Below, in pieces: positions 30,122-38,363 of a stretch of 64,000 nucleotides of DNA (positions are counted from its first letter, which is position 1; each line of letters begins with the position of its first letter). A model generated the notes under the pieces. The model had not been told where the DNA came from and did not search any database. It saw nothing but the letters and a program-made list of their open reading frames with translations. Source of the DNA: JAICYJ01 sp038212095 (GTDB lineage: Bacteria; Actinomycetota; Thermoleophilia; Gaiellales; JAICJC01); contig JBBQUW010000004.1 in the NCBI GenBank assembly GCA_038212095.1, positions 83,069 through 147,068 on the forward strand, written 5' to 3'. Position numbers and translations under genes: made by a program.

Positions 30122-31060
30122 ATGGAACCTGATCGTTGGCTCGGCGTCGAACTTCGCCACCTCGCCGCCCTCCAGGCGGTCGCCGAGGAGGGCAGCTTCG
30201 GTCGCGCGGCGATTCGGCTCGGCTACACGCAGTCCGCCGTCAGCCAGCAGGTCGCGACGCTCGAGCGGCTCGTCGGCCAGCGGCTGGTCGAGCGGCCGGG
30301 CGGCCCCCGTCCGATCTCGATCACGCAGGCCGGCACCGTTCTGCTGCGCCACGCCGACGGCATCGTCGCCCGCCTGCGAGCCGCGCAGGCCGACCTGGCC
30401 GCGCTGGAGGACGGCTCGGCCGGCTCCCTGTGCGTCGGCACCTACCAGAGCGTCGGCGCCCGGGTGCTACCCGAGGTGATGCTGCGGTTCGTCACCGCCT
30501 ATCCGCAGGTGGACGTGCAGCTGTCCGAGAGCGAGGACGGAGCGCTGCTGCGGCAGGTCGAGGCGGGCGAGATCGATCTCACGTTCATCCAGCTGCCGGT
30601 CGCCGACGGCCCGTTCGAGGCGATCGAGCTGCTGCGCGATCCGCACGTGCTGGTGGTACCGGTGGGATCGCCGCTGGCCAGCGGGCCGACGCCCTCGCTG
30701 CGCGAGGTGGGCGAGCAGCCGCTGATCAGCTATCGCACATGCGACAGCGGCAACCAGCTCGAGTCCCACCTGCGCCTGCGCGGCCTCGTGCCCGAAGTGG
30801 TGTTCCGTTCCGACGACAACGGCACCATGCAGGGTATGGTCGCGGCGGGGGTGGGGGTGGCGCTGATGCCGATGCTGGCCGTGGACGCCGCTGACCCTCG
30901 CACGAGGGTGGTGGACATGAGCGGCAAGGTGCCGCCGAGGCTGATCGGCATCGCCTGGCACCGCGATCGGGTGCAGTCGGCCGCGGCCAGCGCGTTCGTC
31001 GAGCTGGCCGCTCAGGTCTGCGCCGAGCTGGCCGCCAGGCCCGTGGCCGCGACGGCGTAG
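30122..31060 (+). CDS. LysR-family transcriptional regulator
   Basis: The 312-residue regulator has the N-terminal winged helix-turn-helix (ELRHLAALQAVAEEGSFGRAA, SAVSQQVATLERLVGQRLVER). A linker helix and a periplasmic-binding-like co-inducer domain from about residue 95 follow (GSLCVGTYQSVGARVLPEVM, DLTFIQLPV). The effector is unknown. It is divergent from two micro-protein genes across a 59-base region containing T-N11-A type palindromes. The decarboxylase lies beyond them. The ATG has no Shine-Dalgarno. Confidence 0.92.
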   Translation: MEPDRWLGVELRHLAALQAVAEEGSFGRAAIRLGYTQSAVSQQVATLERLVGQRLVERPGGPRPISITQAGTVLLRHADGIVARLRAAQADLAALEDGSAGSLCVGTYQSVGARVLPEVMLRFVTAYPQVDVQLSESEDGALLRQVEAGEIDLTFIQLPVADGPFEAIELLRDPHVLVVPVGSPLASGPTPSLREVGEQPLISYRTCDSGNQLESHLRLRGLVPEVVFRSDDNGTMQGMVAAGVGVALMPMLAVDAADPRTRVVDMSGKVPPRLIGIAWHRDRVQSAAASAFVELAAQVCAELAARPVAATA

Positions 31061-31085
31061 ACCAGGCTTCCATGATCCGCGGCGA

Positions 31086-32057
31086 CTACTCGTAGATCAC
31101 GACGTCCGCCGGCGGACGCAGGCCGACCACCATCGCGGGGGGCATCAGGTGGCTGTCCTCGTGGTAGAACAGCTTGAAGCCGTTGAACCAGGGAGCCGTC
31201 CGGCGTGCGAACAGGTGGTACTTGGAGATCTTGTTGGCTCGGTCGCCGAAGCCGTCGATGTTCACCACCAGCGCCACTCCCGGCCGCCGCGTCAGCGAGA
31301 GCTTGTGCCCGATCATGCCGGTGGTGAACTGGTGCACGATCAACAGCTTCTCTGGCAGGTCGTGGCTGTGCACGATCCCGGCCAGGTACGCCGATGCCCG
31401 GTTGATGACCGCCGCATCGGTCGACCCGATCACGCGGCCTGGGATCTGGCCCGGCCGCATGCTCCACTCGGGGTCGAGCGCCAGCCCCACGTCCGGTTGC
31501 ACCAGGTAGGGCTGCAGCGCCCGTACCTCGTCCATGAAGCGGGCGCGGCCCGGCTGGATGTCCAGGATCAGCAGCGCCCGCACCCGCCGCGCGGCTGCGA
31601 GGTATCGCTCGATCACTGCATCGCTCTGGCGATAGCGGAAGCGGCCGTCGCTGCCGGGGTCGGCCGTGACGATGGTCGCGATCAGCTCGAGGGCCGGCAT
31701 CACCGGCCGGTGTGGCCGCTGGTACGGCTGCGCCTGGGCGAGCAGCTTGTCCGCCGCCTGCGCGGGAGTGCCGATGCCGAGCTCTCCCAGCTGCGGATCC
31801 TGGGGAGCGCCGTACAGCGCCACCACACGGTAGTCGGGAAGCAGCTCGCGGCCGCCCCGCGGCAGCTGTGGCGGCGCCGGCGGGGTGGCGCGCCGTGCCT
31901 CGGTGGATGAGGTCGCCTGCGAGGCGCCCGAGCCGCCCATCGGCCACAGCAGCAGCGCCGCCCCTGCGAGCAAGGCGCCGCCGCAGACCGCCGCCGCCAC
32001 CCGCCGCTCGCGCCGCGTGCGCCTGCGGGCCCGCTCGCGGCGCTGCTCGACCGTCAT
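31086..32057 (-). CDS. membrane-anchored or exported protein of unknown function, 323 aa
   Basis: A very basic N-terminus (EQRRERARRRTRRERR) is followed by one hydrophobic segment at about residues 20-40, then a Ser/Ala/Pro linker and a globular domain outside the membrane. The domain has regular beta-alpha character (YRVVALYGAP, PALELIATIVTADPGSDGRFRYR, LILDIQPGRARF, NIDGFGDRANKISKYHL), compatible with a TIM-barrel-like fold. I recognise no catalytic signature. ATG 32057 lies 25 bases from the ABC-F stop on the same strand. The longer frame to 32294 is inside ABC-F and was rejected. Confidence 0.7.
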   Translation of the reverse strand: MTVEQRRERARRRTRRERRVAAAVCGGALLAGAALLLWPMGGSGASQATSSTEARRATPPAPPQLPRGGRELLPDYRVVALYGAPQDPQLGELGIGTPAQAADKLLAQAQPYQRPHRPVMPALELIATIVTADPGSDGRFRYRQSDAVIERYLAAARRVRALLILDIQPGRARFMDEVRALQPYLVQPDVGLALDPEWSMRPGQIPGRVIGSTDAAVINRASAYLAGIVHSHDLPEKLLIVHQFTTGMIGHKLSLTRRPGVALVVNIDGFGDRANKISKYHLFARRTAPWFNGFKLFYHEDSHLMPPAMVVGLRPPADVVIYE

Positions 32058-32082
32058 CCTCGCTGCGCCCCGCCGTCCCCGG

Positions 32083-33720
32083 TCAAGCGGCCGCCTCCCT
32101 GCGCGCCGCATACCAGGAGCTATAGCCGCCCTCGCTGCTCGTGACGGTGCTGTCACGCACCTCGACGATGCGGTCGGCGATGCGATCGAGGAAGTAGCGG
32201 TCGTGCGAGACGAAGATGGCCGTGCCGTCATAGGTCTCGAGCGCCGCCTCGAGCACCTCGACGGCATCGATGTCCAGGTGGTTTGTCGGCTCATCCAGCA
32301 CCAGGCAGTTGGCGCCGCCGCGCATCAGCAACAGCAGTTCCAGGCGTGTCCGCTCGCCGCCGGACAGCCGCTCGACCGGCTGTCTGACCTGCTCGTAGGT
32401 GAACAGGAACCGCATCAGCGTGTGCACCGCCTCGCCCTCCGTGCAGGGGCGCTGCAGCCGCACCGCGTCCAGCGGCGTGGCCGCCCCCATGGCCGGGTGC
32501 TGCTCCTGCGCGAGCGTTCCCAGCTCGATCGATGGGCCGATCCAGCGCTCGCCTGACGACGGCGCGAGCTCGCCCGTGATCAGGCGTGTCAGCACGCTCT
32601 TGCCGGAGCCGTTGGCGCCGATGATGCCGACCCGCTCGCCCCGCATCACGGTCAGCGTGACGTCGCGCAGCACCGGATCGAGGCCGAACGATGCGTCGGC
32701 ATGGCGCAGCTCGAACACCCGCTGGCCGCCGCGTCGCTCGCTGCGCAGCCGAAGCCCCATCTTGCGCCGTTCCAGCACCGGTCGTTCGATCTTGTCCATC
32801 CGTTCGATCTGGCGCTGCTTGACCCGCGCCTGCTTCATGTGGCGCTCGTTCTCGCCCTGTTGGAACCACTGCTTGAAGCGCCTGACCGCCTCCTCCAGCC
32901 GCGCGATCTCCTTCTGCTGTGTCACCCACTGCTCCTGCTGGCGCTGCTGCGCGAGCTCGCGCGAGAGCGCATAGGCCGAGTAGTTGCCCGGCCACAACGT
33001 GATCTGCCCGCGGTCGAGCTCGGCGATCACCGAGACGGTCTCGTCGAGCAGGTAGCGATCGTGGCTGACCATGACCACCGCGCCGTCGAAGCCGCGCACC
33101 AGCCGCTCGACATCGTTTCGGCGCTCGGCGTCGAGGTGCGTCTCGGGCTCGTCCAGCAGCAGCACCTCCGGCTCGCGGGCGAGGCAGGCTGCCAGCGCCA
33201 CCAGCTTGCGCTGGCCGCCGGACAGGACGGCCGCGGACTGGTCGAGCTGGGGCGGCTGCAGCCCGAGATCCAGCAGCAGCGTCTCGACCAGACCGTCGAA
33301 CACGTGCCCGCCCGCTCGGTCGAGCTCGTCCAGCAAGCGCTCCTGGCGGCGCAGCACGCGGCCCATCAGGTCGAGGTCGTCGATCACCTCCGGCGTGCCC
33401 AGCCGCTCACCGCACTCGGCCAGCTCGGTCTCGATCCGCTCGATCTCGGGGCGAGCGGCGCGCACGATCTCTCGCGGCGGGCGCGGATCGGGCAGCACCT
33501 GCTGGGGGAGGTACGCGGCGACCAGCCCCCGCCGACGCGTGGCGGCACCGGAGTCCACCTGCTCCATGTCCGCCAGGATGCGAAGCAGCGTGGACTTGCC
33601 ACCGCCGTTGGGGCCGATCACTCCGATCCGGGCGCGCTCGTCGACCTCGAGGTCGAGCCCGCTCAGAACCGTGCGGGCACCGAACGTCTTGGAGACGTCG
33701 CTGAGGTTGACCTGGATGAT
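32083..33720 (-). CDS. ABC-F family ATPase, apparently starting at ATC
   Basis: This is a soluble ribosome-associated protein with two ABC domains and no membrane part. ABC-F members act in translation or antibiotic resistance. The first Walker A is GPNGGGKST at about residues 36-44 and signature LSGGQRK at about 167. The P-site-tip/linker region (QQRQQEQWVTQQKEIARLE) follows. The second Walker A GANGSGKS is at about 370, with LSGGERTR and LLDEP-type LVLDEPTNHLD. The frame has no ATG, GTG or TTG before Walker A. The expected N-terminus IQVNLSDVSKTFGA begins with ATC at 33720, correctly spaced from GGAGGGAG. The next GTG (33621) would delete the first strand. Confidence 0.88.
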   Translation of the reverse strand: MIQVNLSDVSKTFGARTVLSGLDLEVDERARIGVIGPNGGGKSTLLRILADMEQVDSGAATRRRGLVAAYLPQQVLPDPRPPREIVRAARPEIERIETELAECGERLGTPEVIDDLDLMGRVLRRQERLLDELDRAGGHVFDGLVETLLLDLGLQPPQLDQSAAVLSGGQRKLVALAACLAREPEVLLLDEPETHLDAERRNDVERLVRGFDGAVVMVSHDRYLLDETVSVIAELDRGQITLWPGNYSAYALSRELAQQRQQEQWVTQQKEIARLEEAVRRFKQWFQQGENERHMKQARVKQRQIERMDKIERPVLERRKMGLRLRSERRGGQRVFELRHADASFGLDPVLRDVTLTVMRGERVGIIGANGSGKSVLTRLITGELAPSSGERWIGPSIELGTLAQEQHPAMGAATPLDAVRLQRPCTEGEAVHTLMRFLFTYEQVRQPVERLSGGERTRLELLLLMRGGANCLVLDEPTNHLDIDAVEVLEAALETYDGTAIFVSHDRYFLDRIADRIVEVRDSTVTSSEGGYSSWYAARREAAA

Positions 33721-33786
33721 TGCGCGCTCCCTCCGTTGGGGTTGCAGCCTGACACGGGCCGGCCGGGATGGATACTGTACGGCGCA

Positions 33787-34320
33787 ATGAGCACGTCAGG
33801 CGAACTTCGGCTGGACTTCCGCGAGTGCGTGGGCGCATTCGCGACCGGAGTCACGGTCGTCACCACCCACAGCGGCGGCCACCCTGCCGGCATGACGCTG
33901 AACTCGTTCACCTCTGTCTCGCTCGATCCGCTGCTGGTGCTGGTCTCGCTCGCGCACCAAACCCGCACCCTGGAGGCGGTGCAGTCCTCGAAGCGGTTCA
34001 CGGTCAACATCCTGCACCGCAATCAGCGCGACGTCGCGCTGGCATTCGCGAAGCCGGGCGCCCCGTTCCCTGACGGCTACGCGGTGCAGGATCCGCACGG
34101 CTTCGTGGTCGTGCGGCACGCGCTGGCGATCCTGCGCTGCGAGGTGTACGGCGTGCACACGGCCGGAGACCACGAGCTGGTGGTGGGAGAGGTGATCGAC
34201 TTCGAGGGCTCGGGCGGCCAGCCGCTGATCTTCCACCGGGGCGCGTTCGGCGGCCTCGACGCTGACGCCCTGGTGCCGCAGGGCCGAGTGATCGGCATTC
34301 ACACCGCTTCCGGCTGGTAG
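33787..34320 (+). CDS. flavin reductase-like (FMN-binding split-barrel) protein
   Basis: The 177-residue protein matches the flavin reductase domain family that supplies reduced FMN to two-component monooxygenases. It has FRECVGAFATGVTVVTTHS, GMTLNSFTSVSLDPLLVLVSL, RFTVNILHRNQRDVA and the C-terminal PLIFHRGAFGGL. No monooxygenase partner is near. The ATG has no Shine-Dalgarno but has TACTGT eight bases upstream, suggesting a leaderless transcript. It is divergent from the ABC-F gene (66-base gap). Confidence 0.9.
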   Translation: MSTSGELRLDFRECVGAFATGVTVVTTHSGGHPAGMTLNSFTSVSLDPLLVLVSLAHQTRTLEAVQSSKRFTVNILHRNQRDVALAFAKPGAPFPDGYAVQDPHGFVVVRHALAILRCEVYGVHTAGDHELVVGEVIDFEGSGGQPLIFHRGAFGGLDADALVPQGRVIGIHTASGW

Positions 34321-34332
34321 CCCGCGGGCAGG

Positions 34333-35583
34333 TCAGCTGCCGGCCTTGACCGCTGCCAGCCGTCGCTCGAGGAAGCGTCGCTCGGCGCCGTTGTCGGCCA
34401 GCTCGATCGCCCGGGCGTAGTACGCGGCGGCCTGATCAGCGCGGCCCAGCCGGGCCAGCAGGTCGGCGCGGGTGGCGTGCAGCAGGTGGTGATCGGCCAG
34501 CGAACCGGCATCCACCAGCCGCTGCACCGCGTCCAGCCCGGCCTGCGGTCCCTCGGCCATCGAGTGGGCCACCGCCCGGTTCAGATCGACGACCGGGGAG
34601 GGGGCCAGCCGCAGCAGCGCGTCGTACAGCGCCACAATCCGCGTCCACTCGGTAATGTCGCCGACCAAGCTGCGTGCGTGCACGGCCGCGATCGAGGCCT
34701 GAAGGGCGTAGCTGCCCGGTGCGCCGGTCAGGCGCAGCGCGCGCTCGGTCAGGTCGAGGCCCTCATCGATCAGCCCCTCGTCCCACAGCGAGCGATCCTG
34801 GTCTGCCAGCAGCACGATTTCGCCGCCGGCGTCCGCCCGCGCCCGTCGGCGCGAGTGGTGGAGCAGCATCAGCGCCAGCAGCGCGATCGCTTCCGGCTCG
34901 TCGGGCATCAGCGCCATCAGCACCCGCCCCAGCCGGATCGCCTCACCGGCCACGTCGTCGCGTCGCAGGCCGTCGCCGCCCGTCGCGACGTATCCCTCGT
35001 TGAACACGAGGTAGATCACCGAGAGCACGATCGCCAGCCGGTCGGGGATGTCCTCGTCGCGCGGCACCCGGAAGGGCACGCCCGCCACACGCAGCTTTCG
35101 CTTGGCGCGCACCAGCCGCTGGGCGACCGCGGACTCGTTCGAGAGCAGCGCGCGGGCGATCTCGGCCACCGTCAGGCCGGCCACCAACCGCATCGTCAGC
35201 GCTACCTGTGCTTCTGGGGCCAGCGCGGGGTGGCAGCAGGTGAACATCAGCCGCAGCCGCTCGTCGGGAATCGCATCGTCGTCAACGTCCTCAAATGGCG
35301 CCATCTCAACCTCCGCCCTGCGGGCGAGCTGTTCGCTGTGCTGTTCGAGAGTTCGGCGCCGTCGCAACCGGTCGATTGCCCGGTTGCGGGCGACGGTCAC
35401 GATCCACGCCCGCGGGCTGTCCGGCACCCCATCCATCGGCCAGCGGGCGACCGCGGTGGCGTAGGCATCCTGCACCGCGTCCTCGGCGAGATCGATATCG
35501 CCGAGGACGCGGGTCAGCAACGCGACGGCGCGGCCGAACTCGGTCCGGAAGACCCGATCGACCGCGGCCGCCGGGTCGGTCAC
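34333..35583 (-). CDS. ECF42-type sigma factor with C-terminal TPR-like extension
   Basis: The 416-residue protein has sigma-2 (FGRAVALLTRVLGDIDLAEDAVQDAY, WIVTVARNRAIDRLRRRR) and sigma-4 (EIARALLSNESAVAQRLVRAKRKLR). A long helical C-terminal half (YALQASIAAVHARSL, LNRAVAHSMAEGPQAGLDAVQ) is characteristic of group ECF42. Members of this group have no anti-sigma factor and are regularly paired with a DGPF/YCII protein, as here. GTG 35583 overlaps the DGPF gene stop by 4 bases. It converges with the flavin reductase gene. Confidence 0.92.
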   Translation of the reverse strand: MTDPAAAVDRVFRTEFGRAVALLTRVLGDIDLAEDAVQDAYATAVARWPMDGVPDSPRAWIVTVARNRAIDRLRRRRTLEQHSEQLARRAEVEMAPFEDVDDDAIPDERLRLMFTCCHPALAPEAQVALTMRLVAGLTVAEIARALLSNESAVAQRLVRAKRKLRVAGVPFRVPRDEDIPDRLAIVLSVIYLVFNEGYVATGGDGLRRDDVAGEAIRLGRVLMALMPDEPEAIALLALMLLHHSRRRARADAGGEIVLLADQDRSLWDEGLIDEGLDLTERALRLTGAPGSYALQASIAAVHARSLVGDITEWTRIVALYDALLRLAPSPVVDLNRAVAHSMAEGPQAGLDAVQRLVDAGSLADHHLLHATRADLLARLGRADQAAAYYARAIELADNGAERRFLERRLAAVKAGS

Positions 35584-35939
35584 GTGCGCGCGGGCATCTG
35601 TACGATCGGGCGCACCTCGATCGAGCCGAGGCGCGCGCTGGGGCAGCGGCCGGCGTGATCGATCGCCTCATCCAGCGACTCGCACTCCAGCAGGAAGTAG
35701 CCGCCCAACGCCTCGCGCGTCTCCGCAAAGGGTCCGTCCGTGACAAGCCTGGCGCCGTCGCGGAGGCGCACCGTGGTCGCCGTCTGGGTGCCCTCCAGCT
35801 GCGATCCGTCCACGTACACGCCGGCGTGGCGCAGGCTCTCGCTGTAGGCCAGGTACTCGCCCATCACGCCATTGCGCTCGCCCTCGGACATCTCCTGCCA
35901 CACCTTCGGATCGTCGTAGATCAAGACCATGTACTGCAC
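35580..35939 (-). CDS. YCII-related DGPF-domain protein
   Basis: The 119-residue ferredoxin-like-fold protein has the motif TDGPFAETREALGGYFLLE, with the DGPF core at about residues 70-73, and begins VQYMVLIYDD. Such proteins are the standard partners of ECF42 sigma factors. Their molecular role is unknown, but they may sense or relay the signal. GTG 35939 is preceded by GGAGGACGCA. A longer frame upstream lacks coding character. The stop overlaps the sigma GTG (GTGA), confirming the operon. Confidence 0.9.
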   Translation of the reverse strand: MQYMVLIYDDPKVWQEMSEGERNGVMGEYLAYSESLRHAGVYVDGSQLEGTQTATTVRLRDGARLVTDGPFAETREALGGYFLLECESLDEAIDHAGRCPSARLGSIEVRPIVQMPART

Positions 35940-36076
35940 TGCGTCCTCCTGTCGGTGCGAGGCGGCGCTGATTCGCCGCTCTGATCCTATGACGAACGGG
36001 GCCGCCGCGAATCGACATCGTCGACCGAATGCGGCGAGCATGCGCGTGGAGCCGGGTGGTGTGCGATCCTGCGGCG

Positions 36077-36736
36077 GTGGAGAGTCACATCGATCACGGC
36101 GCGGTGTGGACGCGCGCGCTCGAGCTGCGCGACGCGCTGCTGGCCGGTGACGGCGGCGCCGTCGAGGCGCTGTGCGAGGCCGGATTCTGGCAGCGCTCAG
36201 GCCGCGAGGAGCTGACGGCGTTGCTGCCCCACGTCAGCTCGGCGACGGTGCTCGGCGTGCTCGGCCGCCGCAGCCTGATGCTGCTCACGGCGCCCGGTGC
36301 GCGGCATCGCGAGTCGGCACTGGAGCAGATGTGGGTCACGGTCGGCGACCGCCTGCTGGTGGAGGACGAGCGGCTGTTCTCACTGGCCGATCGGGCGCAG
36401 GTGGAAGCCTCGGGCGACATCGACCGGATCGCGCGGCTGCGCACAAAGCTCGATTGCCAGGACGCCGCTCGCGCCTACGCAGCCGCGCTGGTTGCGCAGG
36501 ACGCCGAGCGCGCCTCGGCTTCATGGGCGCCGGCCTACGCCGCCGCGCACGGCGCCGAGCTGCGGCGGCAGATGGCGACCGTTCGGCGGGCCGAGCTGAT
36601 CGGCAGCGTCGGCCCCCGCACACTGATCTGGCTGGTGATGGAGGAGGGCGAGCATACCGTCGAGCTGTTGTGGCGGGAGCACGCCGGTGGCTGGATGATC
36701 GAGGGCGCCCGCACCTTCACGCCGGGTGCCGTGTGA
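36077..36736 (+). CDS. uncharacterised protein, possible duplicated SnoaL/NTF2-like fold
   Basis: The product of about 219 residues appears to have two related halves. Each has a helical start (TRALELRDALLAGDGGAVEAL and ARAYAAALVAQDAERASASW) and ends in a beta hairpin with similar spacing (EQMWVTVGDRLLVEDERLF and VELLWREHAGGWMIEGARTF). This is reminiscent of NTF2-like domains; I did not recognise a named family. GTG 36077 is one of several possible starts (ATG 36029, GTG 36059). Its TGA overlaps the start of the decarboxylase gene (GTGA), so the two are coupled. Confidence 0.6.
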   Translation: MESHIDHGAVWTRALELRDALLAGDGGAVEALCEAGFWQRSGREELTALLPHVSSATVLGVLGRRSLMLLTAPGARHRESALEQMWVTVGDRLLVEDERLFSLADRAQVEASGDIDRIARLRTKLDCQDAARAYAAALVAQDAERASASWAPAYAAAHGAELRRQMATVRRAELIGSVGPRTLIWLVMEEGEHTVELLWREHAGGWMIEGARTFTPGAV

Positions 36737-38157
36737 GCTTCCCGCAGCAGACGCCCGAGCTGCAGCTGGACGCTCCGCGCGACGAGGTGCTGGAGCAGGC
36801 CGCCCGCCTGATCGTCGCCGCGTGGAGCAGCTTCGACAGCGCCCGCCACGGCCAGCCGACGGTGGACGAGCACGTGCGGGCGATGCTGCGCGAGCCGTTG
36901 CCCAGCATGCCGGTGCCGGTCGGCGAGGCGCTGGCCGAGGCGGCGCAGATCCTGGACGAGAGCATCGCCCAGCCGCGGCCCAGGTACTTCGCCTTCGTCG
37001 GCTCCTCGGGACTGCCGATCGGCGTGGTCGGCGATGCGCTGGCGTCGTGCTTCGACGTCAACCTGGCGGTGTACGCCGGGGCGGCCAGCGAGATCGAAGA
37101 GCAGGCCGTGCGCTGGGTGGGGGAGCTGATCGGGTTTCCGGTCGGCGCCGGGGCGTTCACCAGCGGCGGCACGATCAGCAATCTGACCGCGCTGGCCGCC
37201 GCCCGTGAGCGGGCGCTTCCCGGCACGCGTGAGCACGGCATGGCCGATCGCCGGCCGGCCGTCTACTGCTCCCAGGAGGCGCACTACTCGGTGATGCGCG
37301 CGGTCGAGCTGCTCGGGATCGGCGGGCGCAGCGTACGGGCGCTGCCGATCGACGGTGACCGCCGGATGCAGCCGCGTGCGGTGGCAGAGGCGATCGACCA
37401 TGATCGGGCGGATGGCATCACGCCGGTGGCGGTGGTGGCGACCGCGGGAACGACGCTGACCGGCGCGATCGACCCCATCGGTGAGCTGGCGGACGTCTGC
37501 GGTCGCCGCAACGTCTGGCTGCACGTGGACGGCGCCTACGGTCTGGCGGCGGCCTGCGTGCCGGAGATGCGCGAGCGTTTCGCTGGCCTCGAGCGGGCCG
37601 ACTCGATCTCGCTCGATGCCCACAAGTGGCTCTATCTGCCCAAGGCCTGTGGCGTGATCATCGTGCGCAGGCGCGAGGATCTGCAGGACTCCTTCGCGCA
37701 CGACGAGGGCTACCTGCCGCACGAGCACAACGAGTCCCACGCCGTGGACGTGACGCTCGAGTACTCGCGCCCTTTCCGGGCGCTGAAGCTGTGGCTGGCG
37801 TTCCGTGTGCACGGCGCTGATGCCTTCCGGCGGGCGATCGACCGCAACCTGGGGCAGGCACGGCTGCTGCACGCGGCTATCAGCCTCCATCCCGATCTCG
37901 AGGCGTTGGCGGCACCGCAGCTCTCGATCGTGCCGTTCCGGCACGTCCCCGAAGGGGTGGCCGACCTCGATCGCCACAACGCTCGGCTGGGCCGCGAACT
38001 GCAGCGCGATGCCCGTGTCTACGTCGCCCCCGCCGTGATCGACGGCCACGTCTACCTGCGGCCCTGTATCGTCAACTTTCGTACCAGCGACGACGACGTG
38101 CGGGCGCTGGTCGAGATCGCTCGTGAGGTGGGTAACCGCCTCGCGCGCGAGCAGTGA
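36733..38157 (+). CDS. PLP-dependent group II decarboxylase
   Basis: This 474-residue relative of the enzyme at 28283 has His184 in CSQEAHYS, Asp266 in HVDGAYG and Lys298 in LDAHKWLY. It is clearly a separate family member, with different spacing and an N-terminus of PRDEVLEQAARLIVAAW, rather than a recent duplicate. Possible substrates include aromatic amino acids, glutamate or diaminobutyrate. GTG 36733 overlaps the preceding gene by 4 bases. A tiny membrane protein gene follows. Confidence 0.9.
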   Translation: MSFPQQTPELQLDAPRDEVLEQAARLIVAAWSSFDSARHGQPTVDEHVRAMLREPLPSMPVPVGEALAEAAQILDESIAQPRPRYFAFVGSSGLPIGVVGDALASCFDVNLAVYAGAASEIEEQAVRWVGELIGFPVGAGAFTSGGTISNLTALAAARERALPGTREHGMADRRPAVYCSQEAHYSVMRAVELLGIGGRSVRALPIDGDRRMQPRAVAEAIDHDRADGITPVAVVATAGTTLTGAIDPIGELADVCGRRNVWLHVDGAYGLAAACVPEMRERFAGLERADSISLDAHKWLYLPKACGVIIVRRREDLQDSFAHDEGYLPHEHNESHAVDVTLEYSRPFRALKLWLAFRVHGADAFRRAIDRNLGQARLLHAAISLHPDLEALAAPQLSIVPFRHVPEGVADLDRHNARLGRELQRDARVYVAPAVIDGHVYLRPCIVNFRTSDDDVRALVEIAREVGNRLAREQ

Positions 38158-38210
38158 GCGGCGCCTTCCCAGAGCTCAAGCTGCATCGCTCCGCTGCCGA
38201 AGGATGCGGC

Positions 38211-38357
38211 ATGCGGACGCTGATCGGCATCACCATCGCGCTGGGCGCGGGAGCGCTCTTCCTGGGTGCTGGCGGACCCTCGCTGCAGGGTCACATCGGC
38301 CTCGCGGCGGCGGCGCTCGGCGGCGTCGCGATCGCGCTGCGCGGCCTGTCGGGCTGA
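38211..38357 (+). CDS. small membrane protein, 48 aa
   Basis: The protein consists almost wholly of two hydrophobic, Gly/Ala-rich segments (LIGITIALGAGALFLGAG and GLAAAALGGVAIALRGL) with a short polar turn. ATG 38211 follows AAGGATGCGGC at good spacing. A GTG at 38154 overlapping the decarboxylase stop would give a 67-aa form with an unlikely polar extension. It is convergent with and almost touches the CoA-transferase stop. No family is recognised. Confidence 0.5.
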   Translation: MRTLIGITIALGAGALFLGAGGPSLQGHIGLAAAALGGVAIALRGLSG

Positions 38358-38363
38358 CCGCTG

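Noticed and set aside
28283..38157. The two PLP decarboxylases as a recent gene duplication
   Set aside because: Motif spacing, N-termini and overall sequence differ too much. They are distant family members, not a fresh duplicate.
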